Source: Maritimibacter sp. (GTDB lineage: Bacteria; Pseudomonadota; Alphaproteobacteria; Rhodobacterales; Rhodobacteraceae). From it: a DNA stretch of 64,000 nt. Under the pieces are notes generated by a model that saw only the letters and a program-made list of their open reading frames with translations, was not told the DNA's origin and made no database searches. The stretch covers positions 1 to 64,000 of the forward strand of contig NZVC01000027.1 of the NCBI GenBank assembly GCA_002701395.1, written 5' to 3'. The position numbers and the translations under genes were made by a program. This document shows positions 37,804-45,471 of the stretch, one piece after another (the stretch's first letter is position 1; each line of letters opens with the position of its first letter).

Positions 37804-38502
37804 TCAGCGCAAATCTTGGGCAGCCATCCAGTTCGCAATCGCCGTCACCACCGCGCCGGGCTTCTCGAACGGCAGGAAATGCCCCGCGCCTTCGACCACC
37901 ACCACATCGGACGGCCCCGACACCATCCCGGCGATCTCGCGGTGCTGCGGCTCGGGACTCCAGACGTCTTCGTCGCCGACCAGCAACAGCACCGGACAGG
38001 TCACGTCGCCCAGCGAAGCGCCCGCGTCCGGGCGACCGATCAGGGCCCCGATCTGGCGGGCGTGCACCTCGGGTCCGCAGGCGGCGGCCATGTCGGTCAG
38101 CTCGCCCATCAGGTCGGCATTGCCGTGATGCGACGCGCCCACCATCGGCGGCAGCCATGCCTTGACCATCGCGGCCATGTCGGCGCGGCCCTCGGCCACC
38201 TTCGCTTCGCGCTTCGCCCGCTCGCCCTTGGCCAGCGCGTTGTGTCCCGTGTCGGCCAGAACCAGCCCCGCCATCCGCGCGGGCGCCAGCCGCGCCATCT
38301 CCATCGACACGCGCCCGCCCATCGAGTGCCCCACCGGGATCACCGGCCCGTCGGCCAGCGCAAGCGCGCTTTCAGCCATCGCGGTGATGCTGTCCTGCGT
38401 GGTCACGTCGGCGATCACGAAATCGCCCCCCACCCCTTCGGCCACCTCGCGCCAGACGCGGGCATCGGACAGCAGTCCGGGAACATAGATCAGGGTTGTC
38501 AT
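37804..38502 (-). CDS. Alpha/beta hydrolase
   Basis: 232 aa. Nucleophile elbow GHSMGG (Ser60), acid in GDEDVWSP (about 177) and His in GAGHFLPFEKPG (about 209). Similar to short carboxylesterase or lactone hydrolase enzymes; substrate not evident. ATG with GGAG upstream. Separated from ligB by a strong terminator, so although it lies after ligAB on the same strand it probably has its own promoter or relies on read-through. Confidence 0.85.
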   Translation of the reverse strand: MTTLIYVPGLLSDARVWREVAEGVGGDFVIADVTTQDSITAMAESALALADGPVIPVGHSMGGRVSMEMARLAPARMAGLVLADTGHNALAKGERAKREAKVAEGRADMAAMVKAWLPPMVGASHHGNADLMGELTDMAAACGPEVHARQIGALIGRPDAGASLGDVTCPVLLLVGDEDVWSPEPQHREIAGMVSGPSDVVVVEGAGHFLPFEKPGAVVTAIANWMAAQDLR

Positions 38503-38521
38503 GGGGGGGCTCCTCGCAAAG

Positions 38522-38550
38522 AAAAAGGCCCCGGCGCTGCCGCCGGGGCC
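38522..38550 (-). terminator. Intrinsic terminator of the first ligAB pair
   Basis: Perfect 9-bp stem (ggccccggc / gccggggcc), 6-base loop, and five Ts on the minus strand, 20 bp beyond the ligB stop. Confidence 0.8.
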
Positions 38551-38570
38551 CTTCCGTCACATGACATCTA

Positions 38571-39419
38571 TCAGGCCGCGCATTCCAGCAAAAGCGTCCC
38601 CGCGGCGGTGTTCGAGATCGGAATGTGATAGTTCCGCGTGATCTCTGTCACGTCGTCACCCAGCGCCCCGCGCATCATCATCCACATCAGGAATTCGGTC
38701 CCCTGCGCACCGGCCTTCTCGACCAGTTCCATCCGGGTGATCTTGGTCAGCTCCTCGGGGTTCGAGACAATGTTTTCAAGGCAGTATTGGTCGAACTCCT
38801 TGTTGATGAAACCCGCACGCTCGCCGTCCAACTGGTGCGACAACCCGCCGGTGCCAAGGATGACGATCTTCGCGTCCTCGGGGAACGACCGCAGCGCACG
38901 GCCCAGCGCCTTGCCGAAATCCAACGCGCGTTTCAGCGTCGGGATCGGGTGCTGCACCGTGTTGGCGCTGATCGGCACCGCGCGCGGCATGTCGGGGTTG
39001 TTCGGCGCCCCCGGCCAGAACAGCTGCATCGGCACCACGAAGCCGTGGTCCACCGCCAGTTCCTGACACGAGGTGATGTCGAACTCGTCCGCCACCATGC
39101 TTTCGATGATGTGCCAGCTAAGCTCGGGCGCGCCGGGGAACGGCGGCAGCGAGGGCAGGCCCCAGCCTTCGTCCTCGTTGCGGTATTCATGTGCCGCGCC
39201 GATGGCGAATGTCGGCATCCGGTCAAGGAAGAAGCCCAGCCCGTGGTCGTTGTAGATGTTGATCACATAGTCGGGCTTCGTCTCTTTGATCCACGCATGG
39301 ACCTTCGGATAGCCGTCGAAGAAGGGCTTCCAGTACGGATCGTCGTACATTTCCTTCTGGATCGCGTTGCCCACCGCCGGGATATGAGAGGTGGTGATGC
39401 CGCCAAGTACCTTTGCCAT
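38571..39419 (-). CDS. ligB: Protocatechuate 4,5-dioxygenase beta subunit, PmdB-like (first copy)
   Basis: Catalytic subunit of a class III extradiol dioxygenase that opens protocatechuate between C4 and C5 using Fe(II). Metal ligands fit LigB: His12 in TTSHIPAVG, His59 in YNDHG, Glu about 240 in GTEFLMW; the acid-base His is in TGGLSHQLDGERAG (about 195). The pattern MAKVLGGITTSHIPAVGNAI and DPYWKPFFDGYP looks closer, from memory, to Comamonas PmdB than to Sphingobium LigB. 282 aa. Follows its alpha subunit by 12 bp. Second, LigB-type copy at 47416 differs clearly in sequence. Confidence 0.92.
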   Translation of the reverse strand: MAKVLGGITTSHIPAVGNAIQKEMYDDPYWKPFFDGYPKVHAWIKETKPDYVINIYNDHGLGFFLDRMPTFAIGAAHEYRNEDEGWGLPSLPPFPGAPELSWHIIESMVADEFDITSCQELAVDHGFVVPMQLFWPGAPNNPDMPRAVPISANTVQHPIPTLKRALDFGKALGRALRSFPEDAKIVILGTGGLSHQLDGERAGFINKEFDQYCLENIVSNPEELTKITRMELVEKAGAQGTEFLMWMMMRGALGDDVTEITRNYHIPISNTAAGTLLLECAA

Positions 39420-39431
39420 TGTAGCCTCTCC

Positions 39432-39788
39432 TTATGCCTGGCTTTGCAGGAAGTCTTGAAATTCCTCGGTGGTGCGCCCGGTCTGAAGGCCGCCCACGTC
39501 CTGAACCGACAGCTTGAAGATCCCGGCCAGCTTGGCGAGGTAGTAGATGTTGCCGCCTTCCTCGATCATCTGCAGGATGTTGCGGCTGCGGATGGCGGCT
39601 TTCTGACCCTCGGTCAGGCCGTATTTCGTCATCCAGCCTTCTTCATCCGCCTTGAACCCCTCGCGGTTCTCGGCGCGGTTGAAGTCGTAGCACATCTTGT
39701 TCAGCGCATAGCCCTTCATGGCCTGCTTGCCGTCGAAGATCGTCGTTCCGGGGATGTCGATGTGATAGTCGTAGCCGGGTTGGTCCAT
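39432..39788 (-). CDS. ligA: Protocatechuate 4,5-dioxygenase alpha subunit (first copy)
   Basis: Small helical lid subunit covering the LigB active site. IPGTTIFDG, GYALNKMCYDFNRAENREGFKADEE and EEGGNIYYLAKLAG (about residues 75-90) are family landmarks. ATG at 39788 is preceded by AGGAGGAGATC, giving 118 aa; the longer open frame adds a non-family leader. A perfect FNR-type palindrome lies 63 bp upstream of the start. Confidence 0.9.
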   Translation of the reverse strand: MDQPGYDYHIDIPGTTIFDGKQAMKGYALNKMCYDFNRAENREGFKADEEGWMTKYGLTEGQKAAIRSRNILQMIEEGGNIYYLAKLAGIFKLSVQDVGGLQTGRTTEEFQDFLQSQA

Positions 39789-39848
39789 GATCTCCTCCTG
39801 TGTCACTCCGGGCGTCGCGCCTGTGTCGCACACAGCCCCGAGCGGAAG

Positions 39849-39866
39849 GTTTGATGTGGATCAAAC
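39849..39866. promoter_or_regulatory. FNR/FnrL-type palindrome
   Basis: GTTTGAT-GTGG-ATCAAAC contains the exact TTGAT-N4-ATCAA consensus (39851-39864) and extends to 7-bp arms. It lies between divergent ligA (63 bp from its ATG) and the His-rich secreted protein gene (212 bp from its ATG). In Rhodobacteraceae FnrL uses this site under low oxygen. Confidence 0.6.
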
Positions 39867-40075
39867 AAGGGTCGCGTCGGTCGCAGATCGAATAAAAGGC
39901 TCGCAAAACTTATAGGTAAGGCGCCCCTTCGGCTAACCCCGGTTTGCCGGGCTAAGCCGAGATTGGACCGGAACCGGGCCGAGGGCCTCTAAACAAATTC
40001 GTGACACTGCATATATAAATTGCCCCGCCGCAGCCAGGCCTGTACCGTAGCGTCAGCCATCGAAGGACCATCGCC

Positions 40076-40651
40076 ATGCAACGCACCCTCCGTTTCCGCA
40101 CCCCGCTCGCGGCCCTGCTGATCCTGCTTCCGCTTGCCTCTGCCGCGCAGATGTTTGGACACGGCGGCGGCATGGGCCACGGCCACGGCGCGGACGGCAC
40201 GGGGCACGACATGGTGAACATGCCGGGCCTGCAGGGCCAGAACGCGACGCCGGAGGAGAGCACCGAGCTGGCAGTGATGTTCCGCAACTTCCACACCATC
40301 ACCCGCGACGTCACCAACCTGCCGAACGGCATCCGCACCGTGACCCGATCTTCCGATCCAGAGGTGATGGACGTTCTGGTCAGCCATGTCGTGGGGATGA
40401 TTGGGCGGGTCGAGTCGGCGGACGACCCGCAGATCTTCATTCAAAGCCCGACGCTGGACATATTCTTCGAACGTGGCGACCGGATCGAGACCGAGATCGA
40501 GGTCACCGACGACGGCATCGTCGTGGTCCAGACCTCGGACGACCCGGAATTGGTCGCGGCCATGCACACCCACGCGGCCGAGGTCTCTGCCATGGCCGAC
40601 CGTGGCATGCAGGCGGTGCACGAAATGATGATGACCCGCGCCGCGAACTGA
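40076..40651 (+). CDS. Secreted His/Met-rich protein of unknown function
   Basis: 191 aa. Signal peptide (about 1-24, ending ASAAQ), then a metal-binding-like stretch with His, Gly and Met (FGHGGGMGHGHG), and a folded region containing FRNFHTITRDVTNLPNGIRT and a C-terminal helix MHTHAAEVSAMADRGMQAVHEMM. The composition suggests periplasmic metal (copper or similar) handling. ATG after AAGGACCATCGCC. Divergent from ligA with an FNR-type site between. A GGTGGGTT/AACCCACC hairpin (40692-40710) follows the gene. Confidence 0.7.
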   Translation: MQRTLRFRTPLAALLILLPLASAAQMFGHGGGMGHGHGADGTGHDMVNMPGLQGQNATPEESTELAVMFRNFHTITRDVTNLPNGIRTVTRSSDPEVMDVLVSHVVGMIGRVESADDPQIFIQSPTLDIFFERGDRIETEIEVTDDGIVVVQTSDDPELVAAMHTHAAEVSAMADRGMQAVHEMMMTRAAN

Positions 40652-40721
40652 CACCCGCCCCGTCGGCCGGAACGCCTGTTCGGCAGCGTCGGGTGGGTTT
40701 CCAACCCACCGCCCCCCAAAG

Positions 40722-40754
40722 AAAAAGGGCGCCGCGACCCCGGCCGCAGCGCCC
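40722..40754 (-). terminator. Terminator of the SDR gene
   Basis: Minus-strand GC-rich imperfect stem (outer arms gggcgc / gcgccc, 40727-40732 and 40749-40754) followed by five Ts, about 20 bp after the SDR stop. Confidence 0.6.
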
Positions 40755-40774
40755 CCCGGACATGGCCGTGTGGC

Positions 40775-41539
40775 TTAGACAGAAACGGCGCCGCCGCCCC
40801 CGTCGATGCGATAGTAAGCGCCGGTGATGAAGCTGGCCTTGTCGCTGGACAGGAACAGCATCAGGTCGGCGATCTCGTCCGCCTCGGCGTAGCGGCCCAG
40901 CGGCACGCTGGATTCGAAGGTCTCGCGCGCGTTCTCCGACCCGCTCGCGGTGGCGTTCTCTTCGATCGAACGCATCATCTGCGTGTCGACCCCGGACGGA
41001 CAGACGGCATTCACACGGATGTTGTCGCCCGCCACCTCAAGCGCCACGGACTTGTTGATCCCGATCACGGCGTGCTTCGACGCGACATATGCGCTCATCC
41101 CCGGCGCACCCAGCAGGCCACCATTGGACGCGGTGTTCACGATGGCGCCGCCGCCCTGCTTTTTCATCTGCGCGACGACATGCTTCAAGCCCAGCGCGAC
41201 ACCGATCACGTTGATGTCCAGCACCTTGCGATAGTTATCGACGGTCTGGTCGGTGATCGGCTTGAAGTCACCGTTGATGCCGGCGTTGTTCACGAACACG
41301 TCGATCCGGCCGAATGCCTCGACCGTCTTCGCGACATAGTCCTTCACGTCGTCTTCGTTCGACACGTCCGCCGACAGCAACAGCGCACCGTCCATGTCGC
41401 CCGCCGCCTGCTCCAGCGCGTCCTGCTTCAGATCGACCAGCGCGACCTTCGCGCCTTCAGCCGCGTATTTCCGCGCCGCAGCCAGTCCGATGCCGCCAGC
41501 AGCGCCGGTGATCAGTACAACCTTGTCCTTGAAATCCAT
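40775..41539 (-). CDS. SDR family NAD(P)-dependent oxidoreductase
   Basis: Classical short-chain dehydrogenase of 254 aa. Cofactor motif TGAAGGIG (11-18), VNNAGING (about 85), catalytic Ser in NTASNGG (about 137), YVASK (about 152) and PSGVDTQM. Asp at the end of beta-2 (VALVDLKQ) points to NAD rather than NADP. ATG at 41539 follows GAAGGAGCATCCC; the longer frame upstream overlaps an operator-like palindrome. Substrate unknown; aromatic-gene neighbours make an aryl alcohol or hydroxy acid possible. Confidence 0.9.
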   Translation of the reverse strand: MDFKDKVVLITGAAGGIGLAAARKYAAEGAKVALVDLKQDALEQAAGDMDGALLLSADVSNEDDVKDYVAKTVEAFGRIDVFVNNAGINGDFKPITDQTVDNYRKVLDINVIGVALGLKHVVAQMKKQGGGAIVNTASNGGLLGAPGMSAYVASKHAVIGINKSVALEVAGDNIRVNAVCPSGVDTQMMRSIEENATASGSENARETFESSVPLGRYAEADEIADLMLFLSSDKASFITGAYYRIDGGGGAVSV

Positions 41540-41559
41540 TGGGATGCTCCTTCTGTATG

Positions 41560-41575
41560 CAATGGGATACCATTG
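41560..41575. promoter_or_regulatory. Operator-like inverted repeat upstream of the SDR gene
   Basis: CAATGG-gata-CCATTG (minus strand reads CAATGGTATCCCATTG), 21 bp before the SDR start. It resembles TGGTATACCA-type sites bound by GntR/FCD regulators. The rest of 41540-41755 shows no gene. Confidence 0.4.
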
Positions 41576-41691
41576 GCTTAACACCCATGTAGGAGCGAAT
41601 TTCCTTAATACGACAACGCCTTGGACGCCGCGCGCTCACCTTTCCGTGCGCTGCCTACACGTCAGGTGGGCACACCCGCCCGGAACGCGAA

Positions 41692-41723
41692 CGGGGCGCC
41701 GCAGCCTTCGCCACGACGCCCCG
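41692..41723 (-). terminator. Hairpin after ligI
   Basis: 7-bp stem cggggcg / cgccccg around an 18-base loop, 33 bp past the ligI stop, without a clean T-run. Probably the end of the galD-ligI transcript. Confidence 0.45.
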
Positions 41724-41755
41724 CCAAACCTGTTTTCGAACCGGACCGCGCCAGA

Positions 41756-42655
41756 TCAGCGCGCCCAGTACAGCCGCATCGGGTTGTCCACCAGAAGCTT
41801 CTGCTGCAACTCGGGCGTGGTCGCGATCTTCGGAATGAAATCAACCAGCACGCCGTCATCGGGCATGTGCGATTTCATGTTCGGATGCGGCCAATCGGTG
41901 CCCGACAGCACGCGGTCGGGGAATGTCTCGACGATCAGCTTGGCGAAGGGGATCACGTCGGCATAGCCGGTGTCCGGCCCGTCCTCGGACAGCCGTTCCG
42001 GGCAGGTCACCTTGGACCAGATCGTCGGCACGTCTTCCATCAGTTGCACGAAACGCTGGAAGTCCGGGTGATCGACGCCTTTCGAGACGTCGGGCCGGCC
42101 CATGTGGTCGACCACGATGACGGTGGGCAGCTGCTTGAGGAACGGGATCAGCTCTTCCAGATCCTGCGCCTCGAAATAGACGACGATGTGCCAGTCCAGC
42201 TTGGCGATCTTCTCGGCGATGCCCAGAAAGACCTCTTTCGGCGTGGAATCCACCAGCCGCTTGACGAAGTTGAACCGCACGCCGCGCACACCGGCCGCGT
42301 CCATCTCTTCCAGCTCTTCCATCGTGATGTCCGGCCCGACGGTCGCGATGCCGCGCGCCAGATCGCCCGCGGTGCGGCAGGCATCGACCATCGCGCGGTT
42401 GTCCTTGCCGTGGCAGGTCGCCTGCACGATCACGTTGCGCGAAAACCCGAGATGGTCGCGCAGTGCGTAAAGCTGGTCCTTGCCCGCGTCGCAGGGCGTG
42501 TACTTGCGCTCGGGCGCAAAGGGGAACTCGTCCTTCGGGCCGAAGACATGGCAATGCGCGTCCACCGCGCCTTCGGGCAGCTTGAAATCGGGTTTCTTCG
42601 GGTTCGGATGGAACACCAGCCAGTCGGGATCCATCACCTGTACCTCGTCGCTCAT
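41756..42655 (-). CDS. ligI: 2-Pyrone-4,6-dicarboxylate hydrolase (LigI)
   Basis: Amidohydrolase-superfamily lactonase opening 2-pyrone-4,6-dicarboxylate to 4-oxalomesaconate. The metal or oxyanion pair is in DAHCHVFGP (His34, His36); VVYFEAQ, VVDHMGRPD and SGTDWPHPN (catalytic Asp) follow in order, as in Sphingobium LigI. 299 aa, normal. Start overlaps the galD stop (ATGA), coupling the two. LigI lacks the usual bound metal in characterised members. Confidence 0.94.
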   Translation of the reverse strand: MSDEVQVMDPDWLVFHPNPKKPDFKLPEGAVDAHCHVFGPKDEFPFAPERKYTPCDAGKDQLYALRDHLGFSRNVIVQATCHGKDNRAMVDACRTAGDLARGIATVGPDITMEELEEMDAAGVRGVRFNFVKRLVDSTPKEVFLGIAEKIAKLDWHIVVYFEAQDLEELIPFLKQLPTVIVVDHMGRPDVSKGVDHPDFQRFVQLMEDVPTIWSKVTCPERLSEDGPDTGYADVIPFAKLIVETFPDRVLSGTDWPHPNMKSHMPDDGVLVDFIPKIATTPELQQKLLVDNPMRLYWAR

Positions 42656-43707
42656 GCGAACACCTCTCCGTCCATAAGTTTCCGTGCGGTCCGCAGGATC
42701 GCCGCCGAGGCGACCGCGCCGCTGTCATCCAGTTTCGCCACGACGCTCATCTCGCCGGTGGGATGCTCCACCGACAGCGTCCGCTCGGCCCCCTCGCCGC
42801 GCCCGGCAAGGTCATAGGCGGGCGAGCCCTCGGTCAGGCAGGCCGTCGCGACCGAGACCGCGCCCAGCACGCCGATGGTCTTGTGGCAGCGGTGCGGAAT
42901 GAACGTCCGCGTCGCGATCGCCCCGCCGTTCCGGGGCGCGCTGACCATCGTCATCTTCGGCACCGACTTCTCGGCCACGTCGCCAAGGTTCATCATCGGC
43001 CCGCAGGCCAGCCGGATCGTCTCCAGCTTGGCGCGCAAGTCCTCGTTCGCCTCCAGTTCCTCCGGCGTCTCCTCGCCCGAGATCCCCATGTCCGAGGCCC
43101 GCATCACCACGCAGGGCATCCCGTTGTCGATCATCGTGACCTCGACACCCTCGACGGCATCGCAAGGATTGCCCGTGGGCAGCAGCGCGCCGCAGGACGA
43201 CCCGGCGGTGTCCTTGAACTCGCACGGCACCGGCGCCGCCGTTCCCGGCACGCCGTCAATCTTCGCGTCACCGGCATAGGACACCACGCCGCCGGGGGTC
43301 TTCACCACTTCGACCGCGACCTGCCCGGTGTTCTCCATGAAGATGGCGACAGGCGTCTCGCCGTCCTGCGCGTCGACCAGCCCCCGCTCGATGGCGAAAG
43401 GCCCGACACCGGCAAGGATGTTGCCGCAGTTCTGCGCGTCGGTGACGATCGGCTTGTCCACGAAAACCTGCAGGAACAGATAGTCGACATCGACCCCGTC
43501 CTGCTCGGACCGCTTCACCACGGCGACCTTCGACGTCAGCGGATCGGACCCGCCCATCCCGTCGATCTGCCGCACATCCGGCGACCCCATGATCCGCAAA
43601 AGGAACGCATCGCGCTCCCCCGCGTCGGCAGGCAGATCCTCGGCCAGGAAATACCCGCCCTTCGAGGTCCCGCCCCGCATCCACATGCAGCGCACGCCGT
43701 CAGTCAT
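42652..43707 (-). CDS. galD: 4-Oxalomesaconate tautomerase (GalD, PrpF family)
   Basis: Interconverts keto and enol forms of 4-oxalomesaconate between LigI and GalB. The diaminopimelate-epimerase-like PrpF fold shows MWMRGGTSKGGYFLAED at the start, NCGNILAGVGPFAIE (about 95) and MTMVSAPRN later. ATG at 43707 is preceded by GCGAGGAGAGACGG and gives 351 aa; the frame upstream crosses an intergenic repeat. Coupled to ligI; 187 bp separates it from ligK. Confidence 0.9.
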   Translation of the reverse strand: MTDGVRCMWMRGGTSKGGYFLAEDLPADAGERDAFLLRIMGSPDVRQIDGMGGSDPLTSKVAVVKRSEQDGVDVDYLFLQVFVDKPIVTDAQNCGNILAGVGPFAIERGLVDAQDGETPVAIFMENTGQVAVEVVKTPGGVVSYAGDAKIDGVPGTAAPVPCEFKDTAGSSCGALLPTGNPCDAVEGVEVTMIDNGMPCVVMRASDMGISGEETPEELEANEDLRAKLETIRLACGPMMNLGDVAEKSVPKMTMVSAPRNGGAIATRTFIPHRCHKTIGVLGAVSVATACLTEGSPAYDLAGRGEGAERTLSVEHPTGEMSVVAKLDDSGAVASAAILRTARKLMDGEVFA

Positions 43708-43820
43708 CCGTCTCTCCTCGCACCATTCGTCCCCCGGGGCTCCGCCCGGTCCCGCCTCGGATCGTCCCCCGGGACGGTCCGCCGCGTCGCGGACCGGCGC
43801 TCCCCCTCCCGCGTCTTCTC

Positions 43821-43887
43821 TTTCCAAGTACCTTGGGGGGTCCGGGGGGCAAAGCCCCCCGCCCCGGTCGCCGCCCAAAGGCGGCGA
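43821..43887. repeat. Intergenic double-hairpin repeat between ligK and galD
   Basis: ggggggc-aaa-gcccccc (43844-43860) followed by tcgccgcc-caaa-ggcggcga (43868-43887), preceded by tccaagtaccttggggg. This kind of bipartite GC hairpin is frequent between genes in Rhodobacteraceae, from memory. It may reduce transcription from galB-ligK into galD-ligI or act on the galD transcript end. Confidence 0.55.
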
Positions 43888-43894
43888 ACCCGGA

Positions 43895-44587
43895 TCACAC
43901 GTACTTCAGGACCTTCTCGGCCAGCCGTTCGCGCATCTTGTAGATGTCCAGCCCCAGCTCGCCGTTGCGAAGCTTCACGCGCTTCTCTTCCTCGGCGGCC
44001 TCGCGGGCGCGGGATTTTTCCAGCACCGACGCGGCTTCCTCACGGCGAACCACGCAGACACCGTCGTCGTCGGCCACGATGATGTCGCCCGCGTTGACCA
44101 TCTCGTCGGCGCAGACCACCGGCACGTTCACCGAGCCCACGGTTTCCTTGATGGTGCCCTGCGCGCAGACCGCCTTGGACCACACCGGGAAACCCATCTC
44201 GGTCAGGTCGCGCACGTCGCGCACGCCCGCGTCGATGATCAGGCCCTTGCAGCCCCGCGCCATCGCCGAGGTCGCCAGCAGGTCGCCGAAATACCCGGCG
44301 TCGGACGGCGACGTGGTGCCAAGCACCATGATGTCGCCTTCCTTCAGCTGCTCGATGCAGACGTGGATCATCCAGTTGTCGCACGGCGCCGCCAGCAGCG
44401 TCACCGCCGACCCCGCGATGCGCGCACCGGGATAGATCGGCCGCAGGTAGGACGCCAGCAGGCCCTTGCGGCCCTGCGCTTCATGCACCGTGGCCACGCC
44501 GCATTCGGCAAGGCCGTCGATGATCGACTGGTCGGCGCGTTCGACGTTCTGGACGACGACGCCCATCGTTCCGGGCTGATAGCTCAT
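43895..44587 (-). CDS. ligK: 4-Carboxy-4-hydroxy-2-oxoadipate aldolase (LigK)
   Basis: Last step: splits 4-carboxy-4-hydroxy-2-oxoadipate into pyruvate and oxaloacetate; the family also decarboxylates oxaloacetate. RraA-like fold with conserved [13 protein letters not shown] (about 30), GDIMVLGTT (about 84) and [10 protein letters not shown] (Arg and Asp of the active site, about 116). ATG at 44587 overlaps the galB stop (ATGA), 230 aa. The C-terminal charged helix [16 protein letters not shown] is typical. Confidence 0.92.
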   Translation of the reverse strand: MSYQPGTMGVVVQNVERADQSIIDGLAECGVATVHEAQGRKGLLASYLRPIYPGARIAGSAVTLLAAPCDNWMIHVCIEQLKEGDIMVLGTTSPSDAGYFGDLLATSAMARGCKGLIIDAGVRDVRDLTEMGFPVWSKAVCAQGTIKETVGSVNVPVVCADEMVNAGDIIVADDDGVCVVRREEAASVLEKSRAREAAEEEKRVKLRNGELGLDIYKMRERLAEKVLKYV

Positions 44588-45321
44588 TCCAGTTCGTCCA
44601 CCGTGCGCGGGAAGATCGCCTCGAAGCCCTCGGCATAGCGGCAGTCGCGCCCGCCGGACTGACCGCCCGAGTTGCGGCGGAAGTGGTTGCCGCGGTTCTC
44701 GGCCACGTTCTCGTAGAAGTGCCACAGGTGCTCTTGGCCCTGCATGCACTGGATCGCGGCCCATTTCTTGTCCCACACCGGCGTGATGTCGAGGAAGACG
44801 TTCGGCTTCCAGTTCATCTGTTCGGTCTGGTGCGGCTCGAACAGGTACAGCTGCGGCGCGCCAAGGACCTTCTGGCCGGGGTTGTGGCCCCATGCCTGCG
44901 CGACCATGCGCGCTTCCAGCGCGAAGTCGGTCGTGCGCATGTGGTCGGTGTTGTACGGGTCCCACTTCGAGTGCGAGAACATGAACTTCGGCTGAACGTC
45001 GCGGATGATGTCGACCATCATGTCGACCGTCTCGCGGCCAAGATCCAGCGGATAGTCGCCGCGGTCGAGGAAGCGGATGTCGTTGATCCCCAGCGCGGCG
45101 GCGGCGTTCTCGGCCTCCTTGCGGCGCTCGGTCTTCACCTTGTCCAGCGTCATGCCTTCCTGCTTCCACAGCTTGGCGCTTTCGCCGCGCTCGCCGTAGG
45201 ACAGGCAGACGACGGTAACGTCGTAGCCTTTCGACTGGTGCAGCGCGATGGCGCCGCCGGCGCGCCAGACGAAGTCGGCGGAATGCGCGCTGATGACCAG
45301 CGCCGTCTTCTTGTCGGACAT
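44584..45321 (-). CDS. galB: 4-Oxalomesaconate hydratase (GalB, PIG-L family)
   Basis: Adds water to 4-oxalomesaconate to give 4-carboxy-4-hydroxy-2-oxoadipate. It is of the GalB type, a PIG-L/LmbE-fold zinc enzyme unrelated to LigJ. Zinc motif SAHSADFVW (His13, Asp16), FLDRGDYPL (about 85) and [14 protein letters not shown] (about 117-130). 245 aa. ATG has GGAG upstream. First gene of the galB-ligK unit, divergent from the LysR gene; the 150-bp gap has three TTCGAA motifs. Confidence 0.92.
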   Translation of the reverse strand: MSDKKTALVISAHSADFVWRAGGAIALHQSKGYDVTVVCLSYGERGESAKLWKQEGMTLDKVKTERRKEAENAAAALGINDIRFLDRGDYPLDLGRETVDMMVDIIRDVQPKFMFSHSKWDPYNTDHMRTTDFALEARMVAQAWGHNPGQKVLGAPQLYLFEPHQTEQMNWKPNVFLDITPVWDKKWAAIQCMQGQEHLWHFYENVAENRGNHFRRNSGGQSGGRDCRYAEGFEAIFPRTVDELE

Positions 45322-45337
45322 GGGTGCTCCTCCGGTG

Positions 45338-45386
45338 TTCGAACGCGGCCCTTATTGCCGACCGGCCTTCGAAAGCCTATTTCGAA
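45338..45386. promoter_or_regulatory. Three TTCGAA motifs in the galB-lysR divergent region
   Basis: TTCGAA at 45338-45343, 45368-45373 and 45381-45386, 17-60 bp upstream of galB. Spacing of 30 and 13 bp fits recognition and activation half-sites of a LysR-type protein. The related palindrome ATTCGAAT lies upstream of ligA2 at 46854-46861. Confidence 0.4.
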
Positions 45387-45471
45387 TGAAGCTGCGGGGA
45401 TAAGTTCTGTCTATACCCCTCATCAGTTTTTCTTTGCGGGCCTGCCGGTCCGCGCGTCCGAGGGACCGTCC

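Noticed and set aside
43708-43878. Upstream extension of galD
   Set aside because: Covers an intergenic hairpin repeat; ATG at 43707 has a good ribosome site.
44683-45471. Upstream extension of the LysR frame
   Set aside because: Antisense to galB; the real start is GTG at 45472. The two HTH domains are both downstream of that start, so the duplication is not an artefact of this extension.
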